This document shows positions 1 through 8,484 of a stretch of DNA of 64,000 nt, piece after piece (position 1 is the first letter of the stretch; each line of letters opens with the position of its first letter). Source of the stretch: SHZI01 sp031409515 (GTDB lineage: Bacteria; Pseudomonadota; Gammaproteobacteria; Steroidobacterales; GCA-2729495); contig JANNXJ010000025.1 in the NCBI GenBank assembly GCA_031409515.1, forward strand, positions 1 to 64,000, written 5' to 3'. Under the pieces are notes generated by a model. That model ran no database searches. It saw only the letters and a program-made list of their open reading frames with translations, and was not told the origin of the DNA. Made by a program: the position numbers and the translations under genes.

Positions 1-40
1 ACGGTGGCTTGGGCGTCGATATTCGAACGTTTTTGTCGGT

Positions 41-90
41 GCGCCTTTCGGCGCGATTACTATGGGGAGCGCGCCTAAAGGCGCTCCTAC
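41..90. repeat. REP-like inverted pair upstream of the DUF853 ATPase gene
   Basis: A degraded left copy (GCGCCTTTCGGCGCGA, 41-56) faces a good right copy (CGCGCCTAAAGGCGCTCCTAC, 70-90). The right copy is the reverse complement of the GTAGGAGCGCCTTTAGGCGCG unit seen three more times in the window. The AGGAG that probably serves as ribosome binding site for the ATG at 103 starts right after it. Confidence 0.8.
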
Positions 91-102
91 AGGAGACCAG
101 TA

Positions 103-2520
103 ATGCAGGACTACGAGAAACTGGGATCGTTCTACCTGGGGCGCCGCTGGGATCCTGCCGCCGGGAAGCTGCAGGACGAACTGGTGCTCTACGACTCGCC
201 AGACCTGACCACCCATGCCGTGATCATCGGCATGACCGGCAGCGGCAAGACCGGCCTCGGCATCGCCCTCCTGGAGGAAGCGGCCCTCGACAAGGTGCCC
301 GTCATCGCCATCGACCCCAAGGGCGATCTCGGCAATCTGCTCCTGACCTTTCCTGAACTGCGACCGGCGGATTTCGAGCCCTGGGTAGGCGCCCAGGACG
401 CGGCAGCTGCAGGCCAGACCGTGCCGGAGTTTGCCGCGGCGGAGGCTGCCCGGTGGCGGCAGGGCCTGGCCGACTGGGGCCAGGGCCCGGACCGCCTCGG
501 GCGGCTGCGCGGGGCCGCGGAGTTTGCCCTCTACACCCCGGGCAGCACGGCAGGACTATCCCTGTCGGTGCTCGGCTCCTTCAATGCGCCCAGCGAGGTG
601 CTGCGGGGCGATGCGGAACTCTACCGGCAGCACGTGCAGAGTGTCGCTACCGGCCTGCTGACGCTCGTGGGTATTGAGGCAGACCCGATCACGAGCCGGG
701 AACACATCCTGCTGTCCGCCGTGCTGGACAGTCACTGGCAACAGGGTCTGAACCTGGATCTCGGTGGACTCATCGGTGCGCTCCAGAACCCGGGCATCAG
801 CAAAATCGGCGTCATCGATCTCGAGAGCTTCTACGCCTCGAAGGACCGCTTTGCCCTCGCCATGCGCCTCAACAACCTGCTCGCGGCGCCGGGCTTCACG
901 GCCTGGACCGAGGGCGAGCCGCTGGATGCGGGCAAGCTGCTGTTCACGGCAGACGGCCGACCGCGAGTCAGCGTGCTGTCCATTGCGCATCTCGGTGATG
1001 CCGAGCGCATGTTCTTCGTCACGCTGCTGCTCAACGAGATCGTGGCCTGGATGCGCACCCAGCCGGGCACCTCGTCACTGCGCGCCATCCTGTACATGGA
1101 TGAAGTGTTCGGCTTCCTGCCGCCCGTCGCCGCCCCGCCCTCCAAGGTGCTGCTGCTGACGCTGCTCAAACAGGCCCGGGCTTTCGGCCTGGGGGTGGTG
1201 CTGTCCACCCAGAACCCCGTGGACCTGGACTACAAGGCCCTGTCGAATGCGGGCACCTGGTTTATCGGCCGACTCCAGACCGAGCAGGACCGGAACCGGG
1301 TCCGGGACGGCCTGCTGGCCGCGGTCCCCACTGAAGGCCTGGACGCAGGCAGCCTCGATGCCACCCTGGCCTCCCTGGGCAAGCGCACCTTCCTCATGCA
1401 CAACGTCCACGAGAAGTCGCCCGTGCTGCTCCAGAGCCGCTGGGCGATGGCCTACCTCCGCGGTCCACTGACCCGGGAAGACATTCGTCGGCTGACCCGG
1501 ACGCCGGCAGCGGTAGCGCCCCAGCCCGTCCTGCCCGCCGCTCCTCAGGGACAACGGCAAGGAACGGCCGCAGCCGGCAGTCGGCCGCTGCTGCACCCGT
1601 CGATTCCCGTGCTCTTCGCGGCAGGCAAGACGCGCCCCGCCAGTGGCGAACGCCTGGTGTATCAGCCACGCCTGCTCGGCTCCGCCCGGGTGGCCTACGC
1701 GAGCGCGAAGTACGGCGTGGACCTGCAGCGGGATCTGACCGTGGCGCTCGATGCGACGGGGGGCCCCAGCGACTGGCGAAGTGCGGAATCCCTGCCGCTG
1801 GATACTGCCGGTCTGGCGAAAGAACCGGTCGCAGCTGCCAGCTTTGCCAGTCTCGCCACCGGGTTCAGCGATCCGGGCAACCTGAAGGCGGCCCAGGAGC
1901 AGTTCCGTACCTGGGTGCGCACGGAACAGCCGCTGGTTCTCCGGCGCAGCGCAACTCTGAAAACAGTCTCCCGTCCGGAGGAAACGGAGGCGACGTTTCG
2001 CGTCCGGTTGCAGCACGAGGCGCGGGAACAGCGGGACAGGGACAGGGCTGCCCTGCGGCAGAAGTACGCCGCAAAATTCGCGACCCTTCAGGAGCGCCTC
2101 CGCCGCTCGGAGCAGGCCATCTCCCGGGAGCAGGAGCAGGCCACCGGGTCGAAGATCGACGCAGCGATGTCCGTAGGTTCTGCCGTCCTCGGCGCGCTGT
2201 TCGGCCGCAAGGCCATCTCGGCAGCCTCAGCTGGCCGGGTCTCCACGGCCATGCGCAAGGCTGGCAACGTGCAACGGCAGTCCGGCGATGTGGTGCGGGC
2301 TACGGAAACCGCAGCCCAGGTGCGGGCCCAGATCAGCGACCTCGAGGCCGAGGTGGAGAGCGGGATCGCAGCCCTGGAAAGCCGCTTCGACGCCCAGAGT
2401 GAAGTGCTGGAGGAGATCAGCCTGCGCCCGAAGGCCACCGACATTACCGTCCGGTTCTGCGGCATCGTGTGGCTGCCCTTCCTGGAGGACGGCCAGGGCA
2501 ATCTGCGCTCAGCCCTGTAG
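103..2520 (+). CDS. DUF853/HerA-like P-loop ATPase
   Basis: An 805-residue P-loop NTPase of the HerA/DUF853 helicase-like group. The Walker A motif GMTGSGKT is at residues 43-50 and is followed by a typical IDPKGDL segment. Walker B with the catalytic acid pair (YMDE) is near residues 331-334, and an STQNP sensor-like motif follows. The C-terminal third is rich in Arg, Glu and Ala and is likely coiled coil, with a glycine/alanine patch near 690-710. The ATG at 103 has AGGAG about eight bases upstream. Members of the family are assumed to translocate or unwind DNA, but no substrate is established, so only ATP hydrolysis is a safe prediction. The stop codon TAG lies inside a REP unit. The gene stands alone. 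Confidence 0.85.
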   Translation: MQDYEKLGSFYLGRRWDPAAGKLQDELVLYDSPDLTTHAVIIGMTGSGKTGLGIALLEEAALDKVPVIAIDPKGDLGNLLLTFPELRPADFEPWVGAQDAAAAGQTVPEFAAAEAARWRQGLADWGQGPDRLGRLRGAAEFALYTPGSTAGLSLSVLGSFNAPSEVLRGDAELYRQHVQSVATGLLTLVGIEADPITSREHILLSAVLDSHWQQGLNLDLGGLIGALQNPGISKIGVIDLESFYASKDRFALAMRLNNLLAAPGFTAWTEGEPLDAGKLLFTADGRPRVSVLSIAHLGDAERMFFVTLLLNEIVAWMRTQPGTSSLRAILYMDEVFGFLPPVAAPPSKVLLLTLLKQARAFGLGVVLSTQNPVDLDYKALSNAGTWFIGRLQTEQDRNRVRDGLLAAVPTEGLDAGSLDATLASLGKRTFLMHNVHEKSPVLLQSRWAMAYLRGPLTREDIRRLTRTPAAVAPQPVLPAAPQGQRQGTAAAGSRPLLHPSIPVLFAAGKTRPASGERLVYQPRLLGSARVAYASAKYGVDLQRDLTVALDATGGPSDWRSAESLPLDTAGLAKEPVAAASFASLATGFSDPGNLKAAQEQFRTWVRTEQPLVLRRSATLKTVSRPEETEATFRVRLQHEAREQRDRDRAALRQKYAAKFATLQERLRRSEQAISREQEQATGSKIDAAMSVGSAVLGALFGRKAISAASAGRVSTAMRKAGNVQRQSGDVVRATETAAQVRAQISDLEAEVESGIAALESRFDAQSEVLEEISLRPKATDITVRFCGIVWLPFLEDGQGNLRSAL

Positions 2521-2553
2521 GAGCGCCCTGTAGGAGCGCCTTTAGGCGCGACC
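2517..2553. repeat. REP-like element at the end of the DUF853 gene
   Basis: A partial unit GTAGGAGCGCC (2517-2527) is followed by a full unit GTAGGAGCGCCTTTAGGCGC (from 2530), both on the plus strand. The TAG of the first GTAG is the stop codon of the upstream gene. The full unit can form a stem of GCGCC with GGCGC. Confidence 0.8.
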
Positions 2554-2568
2554 CACGCCGCGAACCCC

Positions 2569-3138
2569 TCAGCGCCCGAAGGGAATCCCGTAGATCAGGG
2601 AAGTCGTCAGCACCCACCAGGAATTGGCGAACGCGATGTCGACAAACTCGCCCTCGATGCGCACATGAAAGCGCTCCGAGCCCCGGAAATCCAGCCCAAC
2701 GCCCCAGAGCAGATCCGTGCCGTCTTCCTTGGTGGGCAGCGGGAATGACCCGAGGGTCGCTTCGCTGTCCCAGCGAATCGCACCCAGCTTGCCGAAGACC
2801 TTCAGGCCCGAATCAATGGGGTAGACGCCGAGCAGCGCCAGGTCGTAGCCCGAGGTCTCAACCCGGTCGACGAGGCTGGGTTGATCTTGCTGGACCGCAA
2901 CCCGGTCCTTCACGGTACCGAAGTTGGTATAGCCAAGTTCCACGCCCACGTAGTCCCCGTAGCGCAGGCCCAGAAACTGCCGCGTGGCGTAGGCCGAGCC
3001 CTCGAAGCTCAGGTCGTCGATCTTGAAGGTTGAGTAACCGAGGCCGAGCCCGCCGTAGACCTCACTTTCTGCGCGGACTGACTGCGCAGGCCAGGCAAGG
3101 ACGGATAGCAGCATCAGGGCCGGCAACAGACGGGGCAT
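2569..3138 (-). CDS. Small outer-membrane beta-barrel protein
   Basis: A 189-residue protein with a clear Sec signal peptide (hydrophobic stretch after MPRLLPALML, probable cleavage after VRA). Alternating hydrophobic strands rich in Gly, Tyr and Phe, such as VYGGLGLGYS and GLRYGDYVGVELGYT, are typical of an eight-stranded OmpA/OmpW-like barrel. The last residue is Arg rather than the usual aromatic (GIPFGR). It is divergent from the MFS gene across about 85 bases. Function is unknown; it could be a structural or adhesion barrel. Confidence 0.7.
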   Translation of the reverse strand: MPRLLPALMLLSVLAWPAQSVRAESEVYGGLGLGYSTFKIDDLSFEGSAYATRQFLGLRYGDYVGVELGYTNFGTVKDRVAVQQDQPSLVDRVETSGYDLALLGVYPIDSGLKVFGKLGAIRWDSEATLGSFPLPTKEDGTDLLWGVGLDFRGSERFHVRIEGEFVDIAFANSWWVLTTSLIYGIPFGR

Positions 3139-3223
3139 CGGGATCTCCGGGCTTTCACCAGGCGGCAGACTAGCAGTTTAGCGGTAACACGTCCGTGGCG
3201 TTCCACCCTATTATTGCGGAACA

Positions 3224-4504
3224 GTGCGCAAAGTTTTCTATGGCTGGTACGTCGCGGTCGCCTGCGGGCTGGGCCTGGCCTGTGGACTGGCCAGCGTCAT
3301 CACCGCAACCTTCTCCATCTTCCTGGGCCCGCTCCGCGCCGAGTTTGGCTGGACCCCGTCCCAGACCTTCACGGGCCTCCTCCTGGTTACCGCGGCGGTC
3401 ACCATCGCGGCGCCGTTCATCGGCTCCCTGGTGGATCGCTTCGGCGCCCGGCGCATCATCATCTTCGGCTTCCTGATGGAAGGCGCGGTGATCGCGTCCT
3501 TCGCGACGCAAACGGAATCCCTCCTGACCTTCTACGCGCGGTACATCGCCCTCGCCATTCTTGGGCTTGGCACCACCCACGTGGCCTTTGCCCGGGTGAT
3601 TTCCGTGTGGTTCGACCGGCGGCGCGGCCTGGCACTGGGCATGGCCCTCGCTGGCCTCGGGGTCGGCGGCATCATCTGGCCGTTGCTTTCCCAGTGGGCG
3701 ATCACCGCCTACGGCTGGCGCACGGCCTACGTGATCGTGGCACTCGCGGTGGCCACCGTTGGCATCCTGGCCATCGGCCTGGTGGTCAGGGAATCGCCGG
3801 AGTCCATGGGCCTGCTGCCTGATGGGGACGAGCAGCCCAAAGCGGTGCAGGGCGTGGCACAGGAAGTGCCGGCACAGACCGGCTACACGCTGGCCGAGAC
3901 CCTGCGCCAGGGCCATTTCTGGCTGATGCTCGGGGCCTTCCTGCTGATCGGTATCGGCGTCCAGAGCCTGATCCTCCATCTGGTGCCGATGCTCGTCCTG
4001 CGGGATGTCGAGCCGATGCGCGCGGCCCAGGCCCAGTCCCTGGTCGCCGCGGCCCTCATCGTCGGCCGCCTCGGCGCCGGCATGCTGATGGACCGCTTCT
4101 TTGCGCCGCGGGTAGCGATCGCCTTCCTCGTGGGGCCTGTCGTCGGCATCATCCTGCTGGCTTCCGGCGCCAGCGGCACGGCGGCGTTTCTGGCGGGCAT
4201 GCTCACGGGGCTCGCAGCCGGCGCCGAAGTGGACGTCACGGCCTTCCTCGCCAGCCGTTATTTCGGCCTGAAATACTTCAGCCGGATCTACGCCTGGTTC
4301 TACAGCGCCTACTCGGCCGGCGCCGGCATCGGCCCGCTGCTGACGGCCCAGGCTGTGGAGCACTACGGGGATTACACGGAAATCCTCTACGTGCACGCGG
4401 CGCTGCTCATTATTGCGGGGCTGATGCTGACGCGTCTGAAGCCGTTTCCGAAGTCCTTTCCCGTAGGAGCGCCTTCAGGCGCGATCGACAGGAATCGCGC
4501 CTAA
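3224..4504 (+). CDS. MFS transporter
   Basis: A 426-residue major facilitator superfamily permease with about twelve hydrophobic segments and an MFS signature loop between helices 2 and 3 (GSLVDRFGARR). The N-terminus (FYGWYVAVACG) resembles the oxalate/formate-antiporter and monocarboxylate-like MFS groups, so an organic anion is a plausible substrate, but this is not proven. The start is GTG. The last 17 or so codons run into a REP element (...FPVGAPSGAIDRNRA), so the C-terminal tail and the TAA stop come from the repeat rather than the ancestral gene. It converges on the RegA-like gene. Confidence 0.85.
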   Translation: MRKVFYGWYVAVACGLGLACGLASVITATFSIFLGPLRAEFGWTPSQTFTGLLLVTAAVTIAAPFIGSLVDRFGARRIIIFGFLMEGAVIASFATQTESLLTFYARYIALAILGLGTTHVAFARVISVWFDRRRGLALGMALAGLGVGGIIWPLLSQWAITAYGWRTAYVIVALAVATVGILAIGLVVRESPESMGLLPDGDEQPKAVQGVAQEVPAQTGYTLAETLRQGHFWLMLGAFLLIGIGVQSLILHLVPMLVLRDVEPMRAAQAQSLVAAALIVGRLGAGMLMDRFFAPRVAIAFLVGPVVGIILLASGASGTAAFLAGMLTGLAAGAEVDVTAFLASRYFGLKYFSRIYAWFYSAYSAGAGIGPLLTAQAVEHYGDYTEILYVHAALLIIAGLMLTRLKPFPKSFPVGAPSGAIDRNRA

Positions 4505-4528
4505 AGGCGCTCCTACGGGCGCTCCTAC
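4463..4528. repeat. REP doublet between convergent MFS and regA-like genes
   Basis: A head-to-head pair: GTAGGAGCGCCTTCAGGCGC at 4463-4482 and the inverted copy TCGCGCCTAAAGGCGCTCCT from 4495, with a short spacer, then a partial GGGCGCTCCTAC to 4528. The pair can fold into a long hairpin and may act as a bidirectional terminator. It contains the TAA stop of the MFS gene (4502-4504) and the TAG stop of the response regulator on the other strand (4525-4527). Confidence 0.85.
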
Positions 4529-5055
4529 CGCCGGACGGGGCGCTTCTGGAGTTTCCGCTGGAGCGTGCGGCGATGGACGCCGAGGGCCCGGGCGGTTGCC
4601 GAGATGTTGCCCTGGTTCTCCGTCAGCACCCTCTGGATGTGTTCCCACTCCACGCGCTTGACGGACAGGGGTCGCGGCGCCTCGGGCAGCGGCCCCGGGG
4701 CCTGAGCATCGGGGGCCGTCAGCGCGGCAACGATCGCCTCAATGTCCGCCGGCTTCGTCAGATACTGACTGGCACCCAGCTTCACGGCTTCCACGGCGGT
4801 CGCGATGCTGCCATAGCCGGTCAGCACCACCGTCCTCGCCGGGCGAGGTCCCCGGGTCAGCAGCGGGATCAGCGTCAGCCCGGAGCCGGTACCGATCCGC
4901 AGATCCACCACTGCCAGATCGGGTGGAGCGGCCGCGATCAGCGCGGTCGCCTGCTCGCAGGTCAGGGCTACGGTCACGTCGAAGCCCCGGCGACGGAGGG
5001 CCGTCGCCAGCACCTCACTGAATACCGGGTCGTCTTCAACAACCAGTGTTTTCAC
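4525..5055 (-). CDS. regA: RegA/PrrA/ActR-type response regulator
   Basis: A 176-residue regulator with a receiver domain (acidic pair EDD near residues 7-9, phosphoacceptor Asp51 in VVDLR, Lys in LTKPAD) joined by a Pro-rich linker to a Fis-type helix-turn-helix. The tail (RVEWEHIQRVL, then GNISATARALGVHRRTLQRK) matches the RegA/PrrA/RoxR redox regulator family closely. In that family it is phosphorylated by RegB and controls respiration and redox genes. The ATG overlaps the stop of the RegB-like kinase gene by four bases, so the two are translationally coupled. The stop codon lies in a REP element. Confidence 0.88.
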   Translation of the reverse strand: MKTLVVEDDPVFSEVLATALRRRGFDVTVALTCEQATALIAAAPPDLAVVDLRIGTGSGLTLIPLLTRGPRPARTVVLTGYGSIATAVEAVKLGASQYLTKPADIEAIVAALTAPDAQAPGPLPEAPRPLSVKRVEWEHIQRVLTENQGNISATARALGVHRRTLQRKLQKRPVRR

Positions 5056-6368
5056 GTGTAGCTCTCCATCGGCCGGATGAGAGGCAGCTGCAGCCGCGCG
5101 GTGGTGCCGCCCTCGTCGTTGTTCGCCGCCTCGAGACTACCCCCCGCCTGGGTGATGGCTGCATGGGAAAGAAACAGCCCGAGACCGAGACCCCCCTCCT
5201 TGCTGGAGATGCCCAGACGGTCGAGTGAACCCGGCTGACCGGAGCGGATACCGCCACCGCGGTCGAGCACACTGATGGTCAGGCTGACAGCATCCCAGAC
5301 GTAGTTCACCCGGACTGCCCGGGGTGACACATCGACGGCGTTATGCAGGATGTTTAACAAGGCCTGGCGGACCGTGCGCTCCACCACCAGCACCGGTGGC
5401 TGGCCGGACGCAGTCGGGGGCTCGATGCGCACGCTGCATCCCGGCCGCAGACGGCAGACTTCTGCAACCGTCTGGCTGACGAAGCGGTCGAGAGACAAGG
5501 ACTCGGCGGAATCTGCCCGGGCCACCCCTGCGGATGCCGAGATGACGGACAGGGCTTCCTTGCAGCGGGCGATCTGGTCCCGGAGAACGGTGATGTCCTG
5601 GTAGAGGGCGGGGTGAGTTGCGGCAGGGTATTCCCGGGCGATCTCGCCCGTAAGCACGGCCATGGTGGCCAGCGGCGTGCTCAGCTCATGGGCAGCGCCG
5701 GCGGCCAGGGTGGCGACGGCAAGCACGCGCTCATCCCGCAGTGCCGACTCCCGCAACCGGGCCAGGTAGCGGTCCCGCTCCCGGACCGTCTGGGCCATCG
5801 CAGCGACGAAGGTGGCAATCAGCACGGTCAGGACCACGAAGCCCACCCACATTCCCGCCGCGTGCAGGTCCATGGCGGACCTGCTGCTCATGTTGATGAA
5901 CTCGGGAACCTCGACCCGCCAGAGCATGAGGACCGTGTAACTGACGGCGCTCAGGCCCGCAATGATCCAGGTGTAGATCTGGGGAAGCGCCGCTGCGGAA
6001 ATGATCATCGGCAGCACGAGGAAGTAGACGAACGGATTCGACGCCCCGCCGGTGTAGTAGAGAATGCTGGTGAGCGCGAACAGGTCCACCAGCAGCTGGA
6101 GGAAAAACTCCCGGTCGCTGACGGGCTCCGCCGCCTTGTGCCGCAGCCACACCCAGAAGTTGAAGAGGCACAGCCCGACCACGATCAGCAGCATCTGCAG
6201 GGCGGGCACTGGCAGGTCGTAGACCTGCCGCGCCAGCAACAGGCACAGCGCCGAACCCGGCACCGCAATCATCCGGATCCAGATGAGCCGGCGGACATTG
6301 AGCCCCGCGGGCTGCTCCCGGGTTGACGGCGCAACTCCTGGGGCTGACAGGGTCCTCGTCTTGTTCAA
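5052..6368 (-). CDS. regB: RegB/PrrB/RoxS-type redox sensor histidine kinase
   Basis: A 438-residue kinase with about six membrane helices in residues 30-195. The GGASNPF motif at 107-113 corresponds to the quinone-binding signature of RegB. The H-box is AAHELSTPLAT with His227, and Cys269 in the context DQIARCKEAL matches the redox-active cysteine of RegB. The ATPase domain carries an N-box (LNILHNAVDVS), a G1 box (LDRGGGI) and GLGLGLF. It is the third of four overlapping genes: four-base overlaps with the kinase gene upstream and the regA-like gene downstream. A redox-sensing role is family knowledge; the stimulus here is inference. Confidence 0.88.
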   Translation of the reverse strand: MNKTRTLSAPGVAPSTREQPAGLNVRRLIWIRMIAVPGSALCLLLARQVYDLPVPALQMLLIVVGLCLFNFWVWLRHKAAEPVSDREFFLQLLVDLFALTSILYYTGGASNPFVYFLVLPMIISAAALPQIYTWIIAGLSAVSYTVLMLWRVEVPEFINMSSRSAMDLHAAGMWVGFVVLTVLIATFVAAMAQTVRERDRYLARLRESALRDERVLAVATLAAGAAHELSTPLATMAVLTGEIAREYPAATHPALYQDITVLRDQIARCKEALSVISASAGVARADSAESLSLDRFVSQTVAEVCRLRPGCSVRIEPPTASGQPPVLVVERTVRQALLNILHNAVDVSPRAVRVNYVWDAVSLTISVLDRGGGIRSGQPGSLDRLGISSKEGGLGLGLFLSHAAITQAGGSLEAANNDEGGTTARLQLPLIRPMESYT

Positions 6369-7744
6369 CTGACTGGCACTCCGGCAGGGACCTCGAGCAG
6401 GGCAACGAGCCCTGGCCGGTTGTCCTCCAGCCGCAGGCTGCCGCCGTGGAGCCGCGCCACGGCGGCGGCGAGGTTCAGACCAAGGCCGGAGCCATCCCGG
6501 GGCGGCGCATTGCTGAGCCTCACGAAAGGCTCCACCGCCCGGGTGCGCTCATCCGCCGGAATGCCGGGACCGGAATCAGCCACGGAGATGATAAGCCGAC
6601 CCTCCACGACGCGGGTGCGCAGCTCAATACGGCCGCCAGCCGGAGTGAACTTGAGCGCGTTGTCGATGAGGTTGGCCACGGCCTGGGCGAGGAGCTGGCG
6701 ATGCCCGAGTAGGGAACTCCCGGTTGCACAGGTGACGGACAACTCAACGCCCTGCTCCTCAGCCTGGGGCTGATAGAGTTCCCCGAGTTCGCCCAGCATC
6801 GTGTCCAGGGCCACGGGCTCCGGCAGAGCGCCCACGGTGCCGCTTTCAGCTTCTGCGATCTGGAGCAGCGCCGTCAGCACGCGTTGCATGTGGTCCACGT
6901 CCCGCAGGGTCTGCTCCAGGGTCTCCGGCCTGGTCTGGTCCCCAGTCGCACCCTCGTCGCTGGCCGACAGGGACTGCTCCAGCCGCAGGCGCATCCGGTG
7001 CATGGGGCTGCGCAGGTCGTGGGCTGCACTGTGCAGCGCTGTCCGCAGGATCTCCGTGGTCCGGGCCAGCCGGGCCAGCAGCGCGTTCACCTCGACCGCC
7101 AGGGTATCGAACTCGTCGTCGTCCCCCGCCAGGGGCAGGCGCCGGGCCAGATTGCCGCTGACGATCTCCTTGCAACTGCGGCTCACTGCTTCTACCCGGG
7201 CAAGAATGCGTTGACTCTGCCGGTAGCCTATTCCCAGAGCGAGCAGGGTCACAAGCAGGGTGCCAATGGCCGCAGCGACCGCAAACCGGCGCCCCAGATC
7301 CCGCCGGTCGCTCAGGTCCGTGCCCACCAGGAGCCGCACTCCGGGCGCGGGGTCCAGCACCAGGGCGCGCACGGGCCGGTCGGTCTCGATGCCACCCTCC
7401 CGCAGTTCAATCTCGAATTCCGCCCAGCGCCCGTCCCGTCCGCGCATCATCGGCCAGGCCGGCAGGTTGCCGGCAATGACGAACCCTTCGCCGTCGGTCA
7501 GGAGGTAGACCGCGTTGATCCGGCTGAACGTGCTGGCCCGCAGGTTCAGCTCGCTGATGATCCCCGGGGTGCCGCTGCGGCCGTAGGCCTCGAGGAGGCC
7601 CAGGGCATCGCGCTCGATGACGGCATCCACCTCGGTGTTGATGAAGCGCGTGGTGAGCAGGTAGATGACAAAGACCAGCGCCACCAGCGCCGCGGCAAAG
7701 CTGGCCGCATAGACCACCGACAATCGCAGCGCCGAGGTGCGCAC
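6365..7744 (-). CDS. HAMP-domain sensor histidine kinase
   Basis: A 459-residue membrane kinase. One helix is near residues 8-30, a roughly 120-residue periplasmic sensor segment follows, a second helix lies near 150-172, then a HAMP linker. The HisKA H-box is SAAHDLRSPMHRMR; the ATPase domain has NLIDNALKFTPAGG, DSGPGIP and GSGLGLNLA. It starts with GTG, one base after the TGA of the OmpR-type regulator gene, and its stop overlaps the start of the RegB-like gene by four bases. It is the cognate partner of the upstream regulator. Signal unknown. Confidence 0.9.
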   Translation of the reverse strand: MRTSALRLSVVYAASFAAALVALVFVIYLLTTRFINTEVDAVIERDALGLLEAYGRSGTPGIISELNLRASTFSRINAVYLLTDGEGFVIAGNLPAWPMMRGRDGRWAEFEIELREGGIETDRPVRALVLDPAPGVRLLVGTDLSDRRDLGRRFAVAAAIGTLLVTLLALGIGYRQSQRILARVEAVSRSCKEIVSGNLARRLPLAGDDDEFDTLAVEVNALLARLARTTEILRTALHSAAHDLRSPMHRMRLRLEQSLSASDEGATGDQTRPETLEQTLRDVDHMQRVLTALLQIAEAESGTVGALPEPVALDTMLGELGELYQPQAEEQGVELSVTCATGSSLLGHRQLLAQAVANLIDNALKFTPAGGRIELRTRVVEGRLIISVADSGPGIPADERTRAVEPFVRLSNAPPRDGSGLGLNLAAAVARLHGGSLRLEDNRPGLVALLEVPAGVPVS

Positions 7745-7745
7745 G

Positions 7746-8426
7746 TCAGTCGGCCCGGAGCGTATAGCCGGCGCCGCGCACGGTGTGAATGAGGGGCTTG
7801 TCGAAGCCCTTGTCCACCGCCTGACGCAGCCGGCTCAGGTGCACGTCGATGACATTGGTCTGCGGGTCGAAGTGCAGGTCCCAGACGCCCTCGAGCAGCA
7901 TCGTCCGGGTGACGACCTGCCCTGCCCGGCGCAGCAGGTACTCGAACAACTTGAATTCCCGGGCCGTCAGCTCGATGCGGCGACCGCCCCGGGTGACCGT
8001 GCGCGCCAGGACGTCCATTTCCAGGTCCGCGAGCCGCAGCTTCATCTCGGGAGCGGGCGCGACCTGGCCCCGGCGCAGCAGCGCTTCAATACGGGCCAGC
8101 AGTTCAGCCAGGGCAAAAGGCTTGGTCAGGTAGTCGTCGCCGCCGGCCTGCAGGCCCTCAACCCGGTGATCCACGGAACCGAGGGCGGAGAGAATGAGGA
8201 CGGGCGTCCGATTACCCTGCTTGCGCAGGATCTCGATGATCGTCAGCCCGTCCAGGTACGGCAGCATGCGGTCTGCCACGATGCCGTCGTACTGGTTCTC
8301 CGTCGCCCGAAACAGGCCATCGCGCCCGTCCGCCGCGTGATCAACCCGGTAGCCGGCTTCCGTCAGCGCCTTGACGAGGTAGCCGGCGGCGTCCCGGTCG
8401 TCTTCTATCAGCAGCAGATTCATCAC
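7746..8426 (-). CDS. OmpR/PhoB-family response regulator
   Basis: A 226-residue regulator. The receiver domain has the acidic pair at residues 9-10, phosphoacceptor Asp52 (VADRMLP) and a conserved Lys (YLTKPFA). The winged-helix DNA-binding domain includes ELTAREFKLFEYLLR and the C-terminal VIDVHLSRLRQAVDK and TVRGAGY motifs. It is the first of the four two-component genes and lies 58 bases downstream of degP on the same strand, so it may sense envelope conditions, although this is only a context argument. Confidence 0.92.
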   Translation of the reverse strand: MMNLLLIEDDRDAAGYLVKALTEAGYRVDHAADGRDGLFRATENQYDGIVADRMLPYLDGLTIIEILRKQGNRTPVLILSALGSVDHRVEGLQAGGDDYLTKPFALAELLARIEALLRRGQVAPAPEMKLRLADLEMDVLARTVTRGGRRIELTAREFKLFEYLLRRAGQVVTRTMLLEGVWDLHFDPQTNVIDVHLSRLRQAVDKGFDKPLIHTVRGAGYTLRAD

Positions 8427-8484
8427 TGAATCCTAGCAGCTGCGGCTCAACGCCCGCCCGCCCCGAGGGGCGACCGCTGGGTTC

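Noticed and set aside
3170..4396. Minus-strand open frame of about 408 codons across the MFS gene
   Set aside because: It has no motif of its own and is the reverse of the transporter gene, whose helices and signature loop are convincing.
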